Source of the DNA: Monosporascus cannonballus | Lineage: Eukaryota > Ascomycota > Sordariomycetes > Xylariales | Assembly (NCBI GenBank): GCA_004154925.1 | Contig: QJNS01000072.1 | Coordinates: 193,179-257,178 of the forward strand | Direction of reading: 5' to 3' | Length of the DNA: 64,000 nt | Part shown: one piece after another, positions 1 through 10,967 of the stretch | Layout of the letters: each line of letters starts with the position of its first letter | How positions within the stretch are numbered: the first letter of the stretch is position 1 | Notes under the pieces: model-generated | What the model was told of the DNA's origin: nothing | Seen by the model: only the letters and a program-made list of their open reading frames with translations | The model's database searches: none | Translations under genes and position numbers: made by a program

Positions 1-2
1 GC

Positions 3-26
3 GGGGGGGGGGGGGGGGGGGGGGGG
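3..26. repeat. Poly-G tract (24 nt) at the window edge
   Basis: A run of 24 G starts at base 3, inside or next to the first visible COX13 intron. It is the longest of four G runs of 11 nt or more in the first 26 kb. It may mark an assembly break. Confidence 0.9.
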
Positions 27-77
27 AAATCATGCCGGACTTGGTGATAGATGATGCTAACGTCTACCTATTTACAG

Positions 78-507
78 AGCTGTGGCGCAAGATCTCCATC
101 TAGTAAGCTGCCCTTTGAGCTATTTTCCTTTTTGACAGGAACGGGACCCCGCTACGCACAAGCTGGATTAGGGGGACGGGATGTGTATCCGAGACTGACA
201 ATGAGCGTGCAGCGCCGTGATCCCCGCCCTCGTCCTCGCCGGCATCAACGCTTATAACCTCTGGACCGAGCACTGGGAGCACTGGTCCCACATGCCTCCC
301 TTGGAGGAGCGCGTCGAGTACCCCTATCAGAACATCCGCACCAAGAACTTTCCTTGGGGCGACGGTGACAAGACCCTGTTGTAAGTCGTCCGCCCCTTTG
401 AACGCCGGAGAAAGCGCGGGATGGGAGGGAGCGGGGCGTAGTTCGCTAATGTCAAACACAGCTGGAACGACAAAGTCAACTACCACAACAAGGACAAGAC
501 TACCTAA
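78..507 (+). CDS. COX13: Cytochrome c oxidase subunit VIa (5' end missing)
   Basis: This is a nuclear-encoded accessory subunit of mitochondrial complex IV (COX6A/Cox13 family), a single-span inner-membrane protein. Three exons are visible: 78-102, 213-380 and 462-507. The introns at 103-212 and 381-461 have clean GT-AG ends. The joined frame begins LWRKISIY and continues through the membrane segment VIPALVLAGINAY, the conserved NLWTEHWEHW, EERVEYPYQNIRTKNFPWGDG and a DKTLFWNDKVNYH tail with the stop at 505-507. The phase is kept at both junctions. The acceptor at 76-77 and a CTAAC branch site near 57 show that at least one upstream exon, with the start codon and targeting peptide, lies left of the window. 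The window edge falls in a poly-G run inside that intron. The family assignment is based on the long conserved C-terminal half. Confidence 0.93.
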
Positions 508-1381
508 GCTGCAGCAGTCATATACCAATGATTCGGCAGGAGGTAGCACGCTGCCTTAGCCTAAGGACTTGATGAGGGGTGGCGAATAGAGTGACGGGTC
601 ATTCGCAAGACTACCAAAAGTCTTATGTAGATATTTCCCTTTGTCGAATCAAGCATCAACTCGTTTCCCATTGGAGGCGCTGATTCCTACAGCCTGGTTA
701 ATTGCTCAGCAACGTGTGCTTCTAGTGATCGCTTCTGACAGGCTACTAGTCCAAGCGGGAAGGTCGAGCAGCGAACAAGGAGGAAAACCTGCAGGCCATC
801 TGGCTACCGTACGAGAGAAGACAATAGTCTAAAATGTGCATGATGCCGTATTATTCAATTTGGATTAGGCTCAATATACGGAAGCTGGAGGAGTCATAAT
901 AGAGCAAGCCCCAGCACGCTTTCGACTCAATGATGTTAGAAACATCCAACTTCACATCGACACTATGGGTTTTAATAGCACGCGAACCTACAAGTCAATC
1001 GATATCCCCAGCGCACCGAAGCTGCCGCCGTGTGTGAAGCTTGTTCTGGGCCCGGATCTAATTAGGCGGCTCGCTGCCGGGCCTAGGAATAAGCACTCGT
1101 CTACCTGATTTATCACTGACTGTACCCTTGTCCGTTCCGGCCCTAGAAACTCCGATTCCCTCCTCGCTCAGCTGAGCAAAACCAAACAAAGTTTTCCACA
1201 ATACGCCCGGCATGCTACCCGCCTACCTACCATGATGTAGAGGCGATGCTGTCCGTAACAACAAGACTGCTTTCCAGTCTATGTTATGACTAAAGGTAGA
1301 CCAACCTAACCCGAACCCGGACCCTGGAACTCCGCGCATATGCCTTATAGTTCAGTTGAAGAGCCGTGATCTGCCCCTCTT
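508..1381. other. Intergenic, COX13 to NVJ2 (tail to tail)
   Basis: These 870 bases separate two convergent genes and should contain both 3' untranslated regions. The short ORFs here look random, and I see no RNA gene or repeat. Confidence 0.6.
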
Positions 1382-4303
1382 CTAACTCCCCGCCGTCAGG
1401 GCCCCTCTATCCTCCGACCGGAACTCCGGGTTGTCGTCGATCCAATTTGAGTATCCCTCTTCGTCGTCATCCCCTTCCTTCTCCTCCGCTGCCCCTGCTC
1501 GAGTATTTGCTGCCTGAGACCGGTGCTCACTGACTACGACCTCGGGCGGAGGAGGCGGCGCGGAGAGCGAAGCCTGCTCCTCGGGTATCGGCTGGTCTTC
1601 CTTGCCGCCGAACTCCTCAGCATCCTCCATCCAAGGCTGTACATAGGCCGCGGACTCCTCTTCGAGAGGCGTTACTGGTGGCGTCTCCTCTGGGGCTTCG
1701 ACTACTAGTACGTTTTCCTCGTTGCCCTCGGCTTCGTGCGCCTGGGATATCCGCCTCCGCCTCGGAAGCGGGGGCGGCAGAACGGGGCGGCGCTCCGGTC
1801 TCGCATCTTCAAGACTTGTGGTGCTGCTCTGCCGTCCCGGTATAGGGGGAGGAGCCACGGGTTTACGCTTGGGAACCAGGATGGGCGTGGACCTCGACGT
1901 AGGTCCGGGGAGCGGCGTTCCCGGTGGCGGCAGTGGTTGACCCCTTCCCATTGGCTGATTAAGGTCCACGGGAGTATCAGAAAGCTTTCGTCCATTGCCA
2001 TTCCTCTCGTTTTGGCGTTGTATTGCGTTCAAGCCCCATCGCTTGGCCGTTGCAGCGGCGGTAGACATCGCCGACAAGGTACCGCGTCTGGATTCCGGTG
2101 TCTCACTGCCCGAGACTGGCGGGGTTGGCTCTTTTCGCGCGAAAAAGCCCCGACTTATAGAGCCAGTCCCACTCTTGATCGATTTACCCGACGTTGCGGG
2201 TGAAGCTGCTCGAGCAGAGCTATCGGTGGGAGAACTCGCAGCCGAGGAGGTAGCACGTCGTCTCCCTTGTGCCTTAGGCGTGAATTCGTTCTCTGGTTCC
2301 TCGGCAATGATATCCGACGATGAGCCTGAAGAAGATATGCTGCTGGCTTTGGCTATTAATGGGGGTTTTGATGGCGACCCGGCAGGAGTCTGCGTGGGTG
2401 AGCTGTGCCACGACTTCGCGGAGAGATTAGCAATCGTGCTAACGGCGTCGTCACGTTCCGGTGGCGACGAAGGTTTGAATGGTTCTGCGTGAGTAGGATC
2501 AGTTCCGACAACCGGACTCGAAGCCGTGAACGAGCCAGTTCGGATATGGCGGGGCGTTCGATCGGCGTGGGTATTCTGTGGGATCTTTGTATCTAGCGCA
2601 GTCGTTGAGGCCGAGCTTAGCTGACCACCGTTGGCTAATGTGGCCTTCTGGGATTTTAAGCGGTTCCAAAAGCCTGTATTCTGGGCATTTTCAAGGACGG
2701 GTAGACTGTGGCTCTTGTCCAACGGCGGCGCCTCAAAAGAGGACGTGGATGTCGAACCCGGGCTCTCTATGCGGCTGATTTCGTCGGCGTGACCCAACTG
2801 AGCTGCAATCTCCTCATGGTCTTCCGAATGCTGAACAGCATCGTCTCCTTCGAATATACCTCCTCGCCATTGTTTGTGCTCAGTATTGAAGAAGGGAATA
2901 TCATCCCAGAAAGGCGCAACCAGGGTCTCTGTCACCACTTCCTTGATGCGATTCTCAATTTGCCGGAGAATCACCGTGTAAGTGATCTGTCTCGAGCTCA
3001 CGATAGGTTCTACACTCATTTCCATCTTAGGCATAGACTGGAAAGAGAACCAGATGCGGTTGCTCGGTGGCGGTTTTATCTTGAACAGAAGATGTCCTTC
3101 GAGTTTCCTGAGGACGACGGCTAAAACGAGGTTGACCTCCCGAGCTTTGAGCCGAGCGCCCAAATCAATCCGAGCCACCGCAGCAACTTCGAGCCTGAAA
3201 CTGCCCGTATATTTGACATCGGCTTCCATGACACATTCCCCCTCAACGTTGAGATCCCTGAGGCGGGGGTTGGTGAATAAAGGTGGAGATTCTCCGATGT
3301 CGATGTTTTGAATAGCTATCTTGGTGAGGAAGGATGGCCTGTTTACCCGGGAGATCTTTTTGGTGAGTTTTTCCCTGATGTAATTCTCGGCGTCTTTTGT
3401 CTTGTAGAGCCCCAGAAACACGCGACCGATGAACGCGTTGAGCCATCGACTTTGCATGTGCTCTTCAGACGAGTGCAGCTTCTGAACCAGCGATATGATG
3501 TTCCTGACCTCGAACCGCTGGGGAGTGGGTGCCACTTTCTGAGAGCCAAAGGTCTTATCCTGGTTTCTGAGCAGGCAGAAGTAGAAGTCCTCCTTTGCTG
3601 AACAGTTCTCAGAAAACAAGTAGAACGGCTTAGAGGCCTGGGCATCGGGAGCTAGCCCCTTTCCATCTGCCCTCCTAGTTAAGCATAGGGCGTTTCTCTT
3701 GATGAACAGCTCGCCCTCGGGTGTACGATCCCCTCCAGAGTAGATACTGACATCATGAAGGGCTAAAGACACTACATGGCGCACTTCGATTTGCTCCTCG
3801 TCGTCGAAAAGCATCAGATGGCCGTGCCTAAGTACCACATAAAACACGTTTCCCGCCTTCTTAGGTCGCTGGCTGGCGCTCTTATGGTCGTCGAGGGGGC
3901 CGGTCGGCTGTTTCCGATCGAAGATGCTTCGGTACATGGACTGGTACACGCTTTGGCTGGGAGGAGCGACAGTGGTTGAACCGACAGGAGTAGGGCGTTC
4001 GATGGGTTTGGCGTTGATGCCCATGGGGGTATATTCACGGCAGACGGCAAAGTATCCGGCGGCTACATCGGACCCATCTGAGAATCGTTGCTTTGGCTCT
4101 TCCTTCTGAGCGGCTTCCAGCGCGGTCGTGTCATCGCCAGGCTGAACAATGTCGTTGACGCCATCGTCAGGCTTGTCGGACTGTGGCTCGTCTCGAACAG
4201 GGAAGGTTAAGTGTGCGTGAACTAATACAACCACTACAACGAGTGGGATAAAGGTAACACCGCCAAGAAGGTAGGTGAGTAGAAATGCGGTCCAGCTTCC
4301 CAT
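1382..4303 (-). CDS. NVJ2: Nvj2/TEX2-like SMP-domain lipid-transfer protein
   Basis: This 973-residue, single-exon protein matches the Nvj2/TEX2 group: ER membrane proteins with a tubular SMP lipid-binding domain that act at organelle contacts such as the nucleus-vacuole junction and move ceramide or other lipids. Residues about 5-30 form one strongly hydrophobic membrane anchor (LLTYLLGGVTFIPLVVVVVL). Residues about 150-260 form a PH-like domain (VFYVVLRHGHLMLFDDEEQ...). Residues about 285-480 form the SMP domain, with RWLNAFIGRVFLGLY, LTKIAIQNIDIGESPPLF and KPPPSNRIWFSFQSMPKMEM. The remaining 480 residues are low-complexity Ser/Pro-rich sequence with polyproline stretches, probably disordered. 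The first ATG sits directly before the anchor, which supports this start. Yeast Nvj2 lacks so long a tail; tails of this kind are usual in filamentous fungi. It converges on COX13. Confidence 0.88.
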   Translation of the reverse strand: MGSWTAFLLTYLLGGVTFIPLVVVVVLVHAHLTFPVRDEPQSDKPDDGVNDIVQPGDDTTALEAAQKEEPKQRFSDGSDVAAGYFAVCREYTPMGINAKPIERPTPVGSTTVAPPSQSVYQSMYRSIFDRKQPTGPLDDHKSASQRPKKAGNVFYVVLRHGHLMLFDDEEQIEVRHVVSLALHDVSIYSGGDRTPEGELFIKRNALCLTRRADGKGLAPDAQASKPFYLFSENCSAKEDFYFCLLRNQDKTFGSQKVAPTPQRFEVRNIISLVQKLHSSEEHMQSRWLNAFIGRVFLGLYKTKDAENYIREKLTKKISRVNRPSFLTKIAIQNIDIGESPPLFTNPRLRDLNVEGECVMEADVKYTGSFRLEVAAVARIDLGARLKAREVNLVLAVVLRKLEGHLLFKIKPPPSNRIWFSFQSMPKMEMSVEPIVSSRQITYTVILRQIENRIKEVVTETLVAPFWDDIPFFNTEHKQWRGGIFEGDDAVQHSEDHEEIAAQLGHADEISRIESPGSTSTSSFEAPPLDKSHSLPVLENAQNTGFWNRLKSQKATLANGGQLSSASTTALDTKIPQNTHADRTPRHIRTGSFTASSPVVGTDPTHAEPFKPSSPPERDDAVSTIANLSAKSWHSSPTQTPAGSPSKPPLIAKASSISSSGSSSDIIAEEPENEFTPKAQGRRRATSSAASSPTDSSARAASPATSGKSIKSGTGSISRGFFARKEPTPPVSGSETPESRRGTLSAMSTAAATAKRWGLNAIQRQNERNGNGRKLSDTPVDLNQPMGRGQPLPPPGTPLPGPTSRSTPILVPKRKPVAPPPIPGRQSSTTSLEDARPERRPVLPPPLPRRRRISQAHEAEGNEENVLVVEAPEETPPVTPLEEESAAYVQPWMEDAEEFGGKEDQPIPEEQASLSAPPPPPEVVVSEHRSQAANTRAGAAEEKEGDDDEEGYSNWIDDNPEFRSEDRGALTAGS

Positions 4304-5910
4304 TGCTGCTGGTGCTGAGATAGGAAACTAGCAGAGTACCACCTTGCAGTCTCCTCACTCTATATACTGAACTCCTAACCTATGCCAGGGCCGTCTGGTA
4401 GTCGGTGCTGGTGCTGAGCGGCTGCGGAGCCAAAATCGTGGCAGGCATGGATACACGTTGTTGGCTATTCCCCAGACTTAGGAGTATGTAGGCAATTAGA
4501 CACACATAGCATCTGAGAATGCGGTTTCAGTCTGGCCGAGCGAGTATAGCAATTCCTCGTCCTATGTAAGCACATTAACGTTAAATGGATGTAAAAGTGT
4601 ACGTCGGGAGTAACGGGTTCACAGCTATACGCGATGGGGAAACGACTACCGCGACTGACTGTTCCCTACGATGCCTTCGAATAGGTACCAATCAACGGAA
4701 GGCCACGGTGTAGGATAGGCGCGGGATTCGGAAGCTTAATTGGAAGGCTTTAGGTGGATAACGTCCCCTGCACGCTGACAGGCCACCAGCACGAGACGAG
4801 CGATGATGTCGATTCAATCTGACGACATGCCGCTATTGCCGGCTAATACCACCTGTTCAGGTAACGGAGATAGGGCCCATGAGTACGTACCTACCTAGGT
4901 ACCTACCTACCACGTTGTACAGTTAAGAGTGTCGGTACCGACTGTGCCTAGCTGTATGTAGCCCGTTTGGATGGACTGGATGCATAAGTAGGTGGGACCT
5001 GCGGGGTAGGTGGGTGGGGTGCTATCCGTAGCTCAGCCTGACAGCCTGCTCAGCCCCCGGGCGGGACTGGTCGTTCAGGCTGTCAGTCCACATGGAAGCT
5101 GCGCGTAACGAAGCTTACCATTGTAATACCACACTCAACTTTTAGCACCGACAAGTGTGTAGACATGCTTCTGGATAGGCCCCTACCATCTAAGCTTTCG
5201 ATTAAGCAACGCGGAATAGTCATACTTCGGTCGTCTGACGACCCATGTCACTAACGTCTTCACTCATAAGCCAACAAATAGTTCAAGTTGGGATCGCTGA
5301 TCACTTGTTAATGCGGGTGAATAGTGTACTAGTTTAGCTCCATACGTACGGCAGACACACAGTTCAGATAATAACCACTCTCGTCCACCAACCCAAAACT
5401 CTGTGCCTCCTTTCTTTCCTCAGTTACTCGCCAGGGACTGACAAGGCTAAGCTGCTCAAAAAAAATCCATAAAAGAAGTCTCAACAACTAGGGACACGGC
5501 TTCTCATTGCCCCGATTGCCGGCACTACAAAGTCGCGAAGGGGCTGGAAGTCGGAATGGATAACGAGCCTCAGGAAGCCAAAGGGAGGCGTATAGTATGC
5601 GGCAACTGCGGCGGCATGGCTGATGCCAGCCTAGCCTTGGGTATAGCATCTAGTACGTTGTAGTCTGAACGAGTCAGAAGTGAATCATTGTGGTAACCCG
5701 TGCCGGGGTTCGACACTGGCAGGGTGTAACATTCGTTCGCCAGGAAACATATGATACATAGAAAGAAGAAAAGAAATTGGTTGGGGTATGTTGCGTGATC
5801 AATACAAATGATTCAAGGAAAAGTCGCTAGGCGTGTGGGACGATGCCTGTTTTCTTCGTGACGACACCGTGAGAAAATTCGAATCGCACCAGAGAATATC
5901 CCTGCCAGAC
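4304..5910. other. Intergenic spacer with CCTACCTAGGTA repeat cluster
   Basis: This spacer holds the upstream region of NVJ2 and the 3' flank of the septin gene. I see no coding sequence. Bases 4883-4912 hold a run of CTACC units around the palindrome TACCTAGGTA (4892-4901). Confidence 0.55.
4892..4901. repeat. TACCTAGGTA palindrome, copy 1
   Basis: An exact 10-bp palindrome within a CTACC-rich stretch. The same 10-mer recurs at 34309, 34452 and 35348. Confidence 0.8.
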
Positions 5911-7570
5911 TTAGCGACGCTGATGCGCGGGATCTCGTTGCTTGAGGCGGTTCGTTCTCCAGCCCTCATACCACTGTTCTCGGCTGGCTTCACGCAAGTC
6001 CGCGCGCCACTCCCCGAAGACGGTTTCCTTCAGTCGAGTGAAGTCGCAATGCTCTTCGTCATAAGGATTCGCGAAGCCCCACGGGAATTTACGGCCGATC
6101 ACATCAGGCTCATAGAGGTCTGGGCTGATGATGGACATCGGCAGGAAAGGGATTTCTTCGACCGCGTCTTGCTCCTTAGCTTGGTGGACTGGAGTGCTCG
6201 AACGTCGTTTCGAGCCTCGCGATGTCCGACCCTGAATTGGAAAAGCAGCATCGTTATCGGGACTTTCAGCATCACCATCGGCTTCCCTTGTTGACCTGGC
6301 GTCGTCTGGAACATCGTCGTCATCGGCGTCCTCACCATCCTCTTCCTCGTCGACCTCGTCGATTCTGCTAGAATTCGAAGTGGTCCCGTCGTCCTCCAAC
6401 CCAAGTACCTCCAGAGGATCAAAATTCGCCTTCTTCAAACTAGACCAGACTGTCTTCTTGAGAACCCCCATGTGCGCTGTGGTAACTGTATCAGCTTTCG
6501 AGATGACAGGGATGACGGTCGTTTTGCCCTGCAGAGTTCTCATCACCTGAAGGTCCAAGTCCTCGTCTAAACCGCCGACTATTTGGCCAGGATCTCTCGT
6601 GACGCTGCCATAGTGCCGGCTGCTAGAGCTTGCTCTCGCAGCGGAGATGTTGCGGTCAAGGCGAGCAGGGTCGAGGATGAGGAAAACTGCGTGAATGTGC
6701 GTATCCTGGACGCCCGGTGATCTGACCACCTTCATTTCTTCAGCAAATGTCTCCTCGAACTTGCTTTCCAGAAATTTCGACATTTCTCGCAGCTGCAAGT
6801 CAACCACATTCTTCTCCAGGCCCTCTGAATCCCAAATCGTCAAGCCGACACGCTCCCCCTCAATCTCGCTCTCGACATAGTGGGGTATGAAAGCACCAGC
6901 GGGAGCAGCTCTGGCGCTGACTTCCTGTTCTATCTCGGTTGATCGTTGAGACCGTTTCTTCGGCGGCAGGGCGAGCGCTGTCTTGAGAAACTCGAGAAAG
7001 GAGGTCTTTCCCGATCCGCGCGTCCCCACAATGAGAATGCTGGTGAAATGGATGTCAGCTCGACTAGAAAGCATACGGGCGTGGAATAGAGCGAACCTAC
7101 TTGAAAGGTGTGGGATCCTTCCTTCTGCGGACCTTACGAGGACTGTTGATGGTGCTCATTGCACTGCTCGCATAGCTATACCGCCCACGGTTTGTCATAC
7201 TTTCGGTGCGAGCGTAGGGATCAACGTAGCCCCCATCGGGCGACGGTGGGACTGGGTATGAAGGAGCCGAAGACGAGACTGATGGACGTCCCGGATCCAT
7301 GGAAGGTCTGGGAGGATAGTGATGAAAGGAGTGGTCAGCTTTGCCAGAAACAATGGCAATGGAGTCAGGACGTTCGTCGCCGCCGAAAGTCTGCAGCGGA
7401 GGAGGTTGAGCACCATTGTAGAGGGCCGGTAGGCGAGGGGGGAATGTAGGGACAGCATCCTGTTGGCGTTGTTGCAGCTGATGCTTCTTTCCCCCCTTAC
7501 TACCCAGATCACCTGATTTACTGCGGCGAAGCCTCATCCCGAAACTAGTACGGCGCGGTTCTTGACTCAT
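5911..7570 (-). CDS. Non-canonical septin-family GTPase
   Basis: Exons 7570-7101 and 7039-5911 join across a 61-nt intron (7100-7040) to give 532 residues, with PTPF-N-ILIVGT crossing the junction in frame. Septins are GTP-binding proteins that polymerise at the cell cortex and septa. The N-terminal 155 residues are basic and Ser/Pro-rich. A P-loop (GTRGSGKT) follows immediately, then a G3-like DSEG in place of the usual DTPG, and a G4 motif SKAD. The septin-specific C-terminal part is recognisable: FPWGFANPYDEEHCDF, EWRADLREASREQWYEGW. An acidic and serine-rich insert of about 90 residues (EVDEEEDGEDADDDD...) splits the G domain, and there is no C-terminal coiled coil. This is unlike the core CDC3/10/11/12 septins and resembles the divergent filamentous-fungal septins (AspE-like), but I cannot assign the exact subgroup. 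Confidence 0.85.
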
Positions 7571-10500
7571 TTATCTAGACGCTGCAGGTGTTAAACGGTC
7601 ATCCAGGCAAGTGTAGTAGTTACGTTTTGCGCGATGATGCACGTAGAAAGTGAATGTGGCGGCTTTCGCGACGGAAAGAGGATTGCTTAAGTTGATTGTC
7701 GTAACCCCCTAACGGTGGCGAAATATAGATGAGCACGAAGGTGGTGAGTGCCTCCGGGGGAAATCCTTGATGTCGGTTGGTGGGATGCTAGTTCGGTGGA
7801 AGGTCCAGATAGCAACTGTATTTATACCTCCTCGTGTTTCCCAGTGATCTCCTCCGACAAGAATTAGACAGAGGAGTGGTTCCGCAGAGCAGGGCGCGAC
7901 TGCAGAATTGAACGAGGGGAAGAAGGGAAAGGACTGCTTGAAGTACGAGGGCTTTCTGCGCGTCGAATAACCGGTTGGCTAACGAAGTGCCCTGCGATCC
8001 AATCGAGTTTCGTGGCTGTAAAGTAGGTACCAGGTTCCCTCTTCGCAAGTTGAAATTTTTGACGATACCTCTTCTTTGTTGCTTCTAAGCACCGGATAAA
8101 GGCGAGACAAAGAAGTAAACAATCGGACGGAAGGATGCTAGACTTCAAAGCTCACGGTCAGTCTATTGTCCACAAATGGTTCCCCGATCCTTGGTTAAGA
8201 AGATTGTAGCTATCAACTCATTCGTCGAGCTCATTCTTCAGGGGGTTGAACGACGAAGAGGATGCCTCCTTATGTCTTCCAGCCCGTTCAAAGTTCAATG
8301 GCAAGGAGAATAATGGTACTGAACTGGAGACGTTGAAGTAGGTAGAAAAAATGAGGCTAGGATATGGGGGAGGGCCGTCAGTGGCATTACAAGCTTGTAA
8401 AGCTTAGCCTTTACTTGCTTCGATCAGGCAAGACAAACCGTCCACATCAGCATCCTAAGATGGGCAGCGTCGAGTGTAGACTGTGCCATCTAAAGTAGCT
8501 AAACCCGGCTTCGAGCGTGCGCGTTGCCCGCTTCGGCCTCATTATGATGCGCAATGTCAACACCGACCCATGCGCATCTGATACTGGTTGGGTTACCAGT
8601 GAGCGTATAGACAGGTTGACATTGGCCATGCGCGATCATGTATACGATAACCTTGGATGATGGTGCTAAAAACTACATAGGTAATGCAAATGTTCGGTAT
8701 GTATGTGTGCACGCATAGCATTGCATAGGTATTCAAAGTGAATATAAATACTGACCTCGGGCGGATTCAAAGAAATGTGATGTCAGTCAGCGGGTAGACG
8801 GCGCTTATTGAGTGAGCTGAACGGCGTGGCCAATCGATATTGGTCTTAGACGCTGTTTCGATGAGCGAACGCTGGTAGCTTTGGAGGCTTGCGGCGGGGA
8901 AAAGAGCGGAGGTAAATCCAAGAAGAAGAGTAAATAAAGAAAAAAAAGGAAAGTCCTCGTCCTGCGGGCTGTCTGTTGAAGAGATCCGTTGTAGGTGGTA
9001 TGCGAGATCTTCGAGTTGCGCCAGTAAAGTCGTGAGCGAACGAACGGGGTTGAGTCTCGTACCCGTATATGCAAGGTGGAATATCAGGGTAAATAGCTTG
9101 CTCGACGTAGCCTCTGGGATTCTCTTTGCGGACTATATTCCGACCAATGCACAAAACCATGAATTATGTCGAGGCAGTTAAACTGGCGGACATCGTGCTC
9201 GGTTGATTCAATCTACGCGACGGCATGAATCGTTGGGAGTACAAGGGAACATTGTTTCTGCTGGCAAAGCGAAACCCCGAAAGCCGCTTTTTGGGCTGCT
9301 GATAATACGCTTGAAAAGAAGAAACCCCCTGCTGCCATTCATTCATCCGATTCAGCTGCCCATCGACCTGCCTCCCCCGAAATTGTTGGAGCAAATAGGG
9401 GACCACCATGAAGTCCCTCATCTCGCAGTCCTCCCATGCAGCTATGCTTCACAGTGACTCTATGCCTTTCCGGGCTTGTTTGAGAATAATCGCCCAATAA
9501 CCTTAGGGCTTGAGAGAAGAAAGACCCCAGCATGGAACAGGCTACAAGCGATAGCAGCGGGGGTAAGCTGGGCAGGATGCAGGTACCATAATTCTACACT
9601 AACCGCATATGGGCCTAATAAATGCGACAAAGCACCAACTATTCACGGGCATCCGATCCTCTCATTTGCATAACACTTAGAATTCACATGGGTAAGCGCC
9701 GAATACTTGTCCAGTGTCAATTGTAAAGAAACGGCCAGGCACTAGTACTAAGTGCTTCCTGTGGCGCCATTGGGGAAGTTTCAGTGTCCTCAATCATGCA
9801 ACCCCACCAGCCCACGCAAGGTAGGTATTTATTATTACCCACATGCGGGCATCTCTGCTAGCGCCATCCTCCATCGGTTCCATGCCCTACAGTGTCTCCC
9901 GGTTTTATTGTACCTAGATGGGCCCTGGTACTTGCAGAGCTTGTGGGATAATTATGGCGTGTTGTCTTTTGTATCTGTTTACTAGATTTTGGTGCGATTA
10001 TAACTAGTGGCCAGGTAAGAGGGTACATAATTTATCAGGAACAAATCTGATTAAGTTAGAAGTCCGTCATACAACACAACCGGGAGCTTACTGTAAATAA
10101 GATTTGGGGAGCGCCTTGCTCTAGCACCTGCGCATCGTGCATTTCCGTTAGAATATCTCCGAGGTGGGACAGATTTCTGCCCCATCGCTGGCTCTACTCC
10201 AGTATGGCATAAGCGGTCGCGTATTAAAGTCGCACAGAGCCATGTGTAGCATGTGCTTTGGTGGTTCCGTACCATGGCGTTAGCGGGGGGTAGTCAGCAG
10301 GAAATGACGATGTTCCAGAATCCCAGATCCGGTAATATGGGCAGACCAGGCTTGGTGCATCCGCGCCGTCATGGGGCACCGTTCGTTCTCTTCATTACAG
10401 GTCATCGCGGGGCATCCACATGCGCGGTCGAGCTCGTCAAGGGCGTTAGCATCCGGTAGCGTCCAATCAAGTCGCGTACTGCCCTTCGAAGCGCCGAGAC

Positions 10501-10967
10501 GACGCGGGCTCCCTTCATCTTCGGGTGCTTTAGCCGTATAAGACGCTCGGGTGGCATGCCTTTCCACGGAGTTTGCTCTCAAAACCTGATGTGAACCTGA
10601 TATCGCACATCTCATTCGTAGATGGCATCTCGGTAGCACTTTGCTACGTACAGACCCAGAGAAGAACGATACAGCAAGGTTTGAAGCGTTGTGGTCGCTC
10701 TTGGTCGTCTTCCTGACTTTGATGTTAACAGGAATGGGTATGCTACGTGCAGCTGTATGCTATGGCCTAAAACCGGAAGAGAGCAGATCTACGGGGGTAT
10801 GAAGTTGCAGGTTATTGTCTCCTTGCTTTTCCGTCCAGAGAGAAGTGCCTACTTGTGTGACAGTCGATCTATTATGAAATTAATATCTATCATACACCAG
10901 GTCATGAGCCTGCTCATAGTAGTACGCTCTACCACTCTAGCTCAAACCATTGTTCCCCCTGTCTAGA
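7571..10967. other. Large intergenic region
   Basis: These 3.4 kb lie between the septin promoter and the 3' end of the UbiB-family gene. Several ORFs of 60-120 codons occur on both strands, but none has a recognisable domain, convincing codon bias or matched splice sites. I see no RNA gene or transposon remnant. Confidence 0.5.

Noticed and set aside
1736..2492. Two + strand ORFs of 155-165 codons opposite NVJ2
   Set aside because: They lie antisense to the low-complexity tail of NVJ2 and have no recognisable domain.
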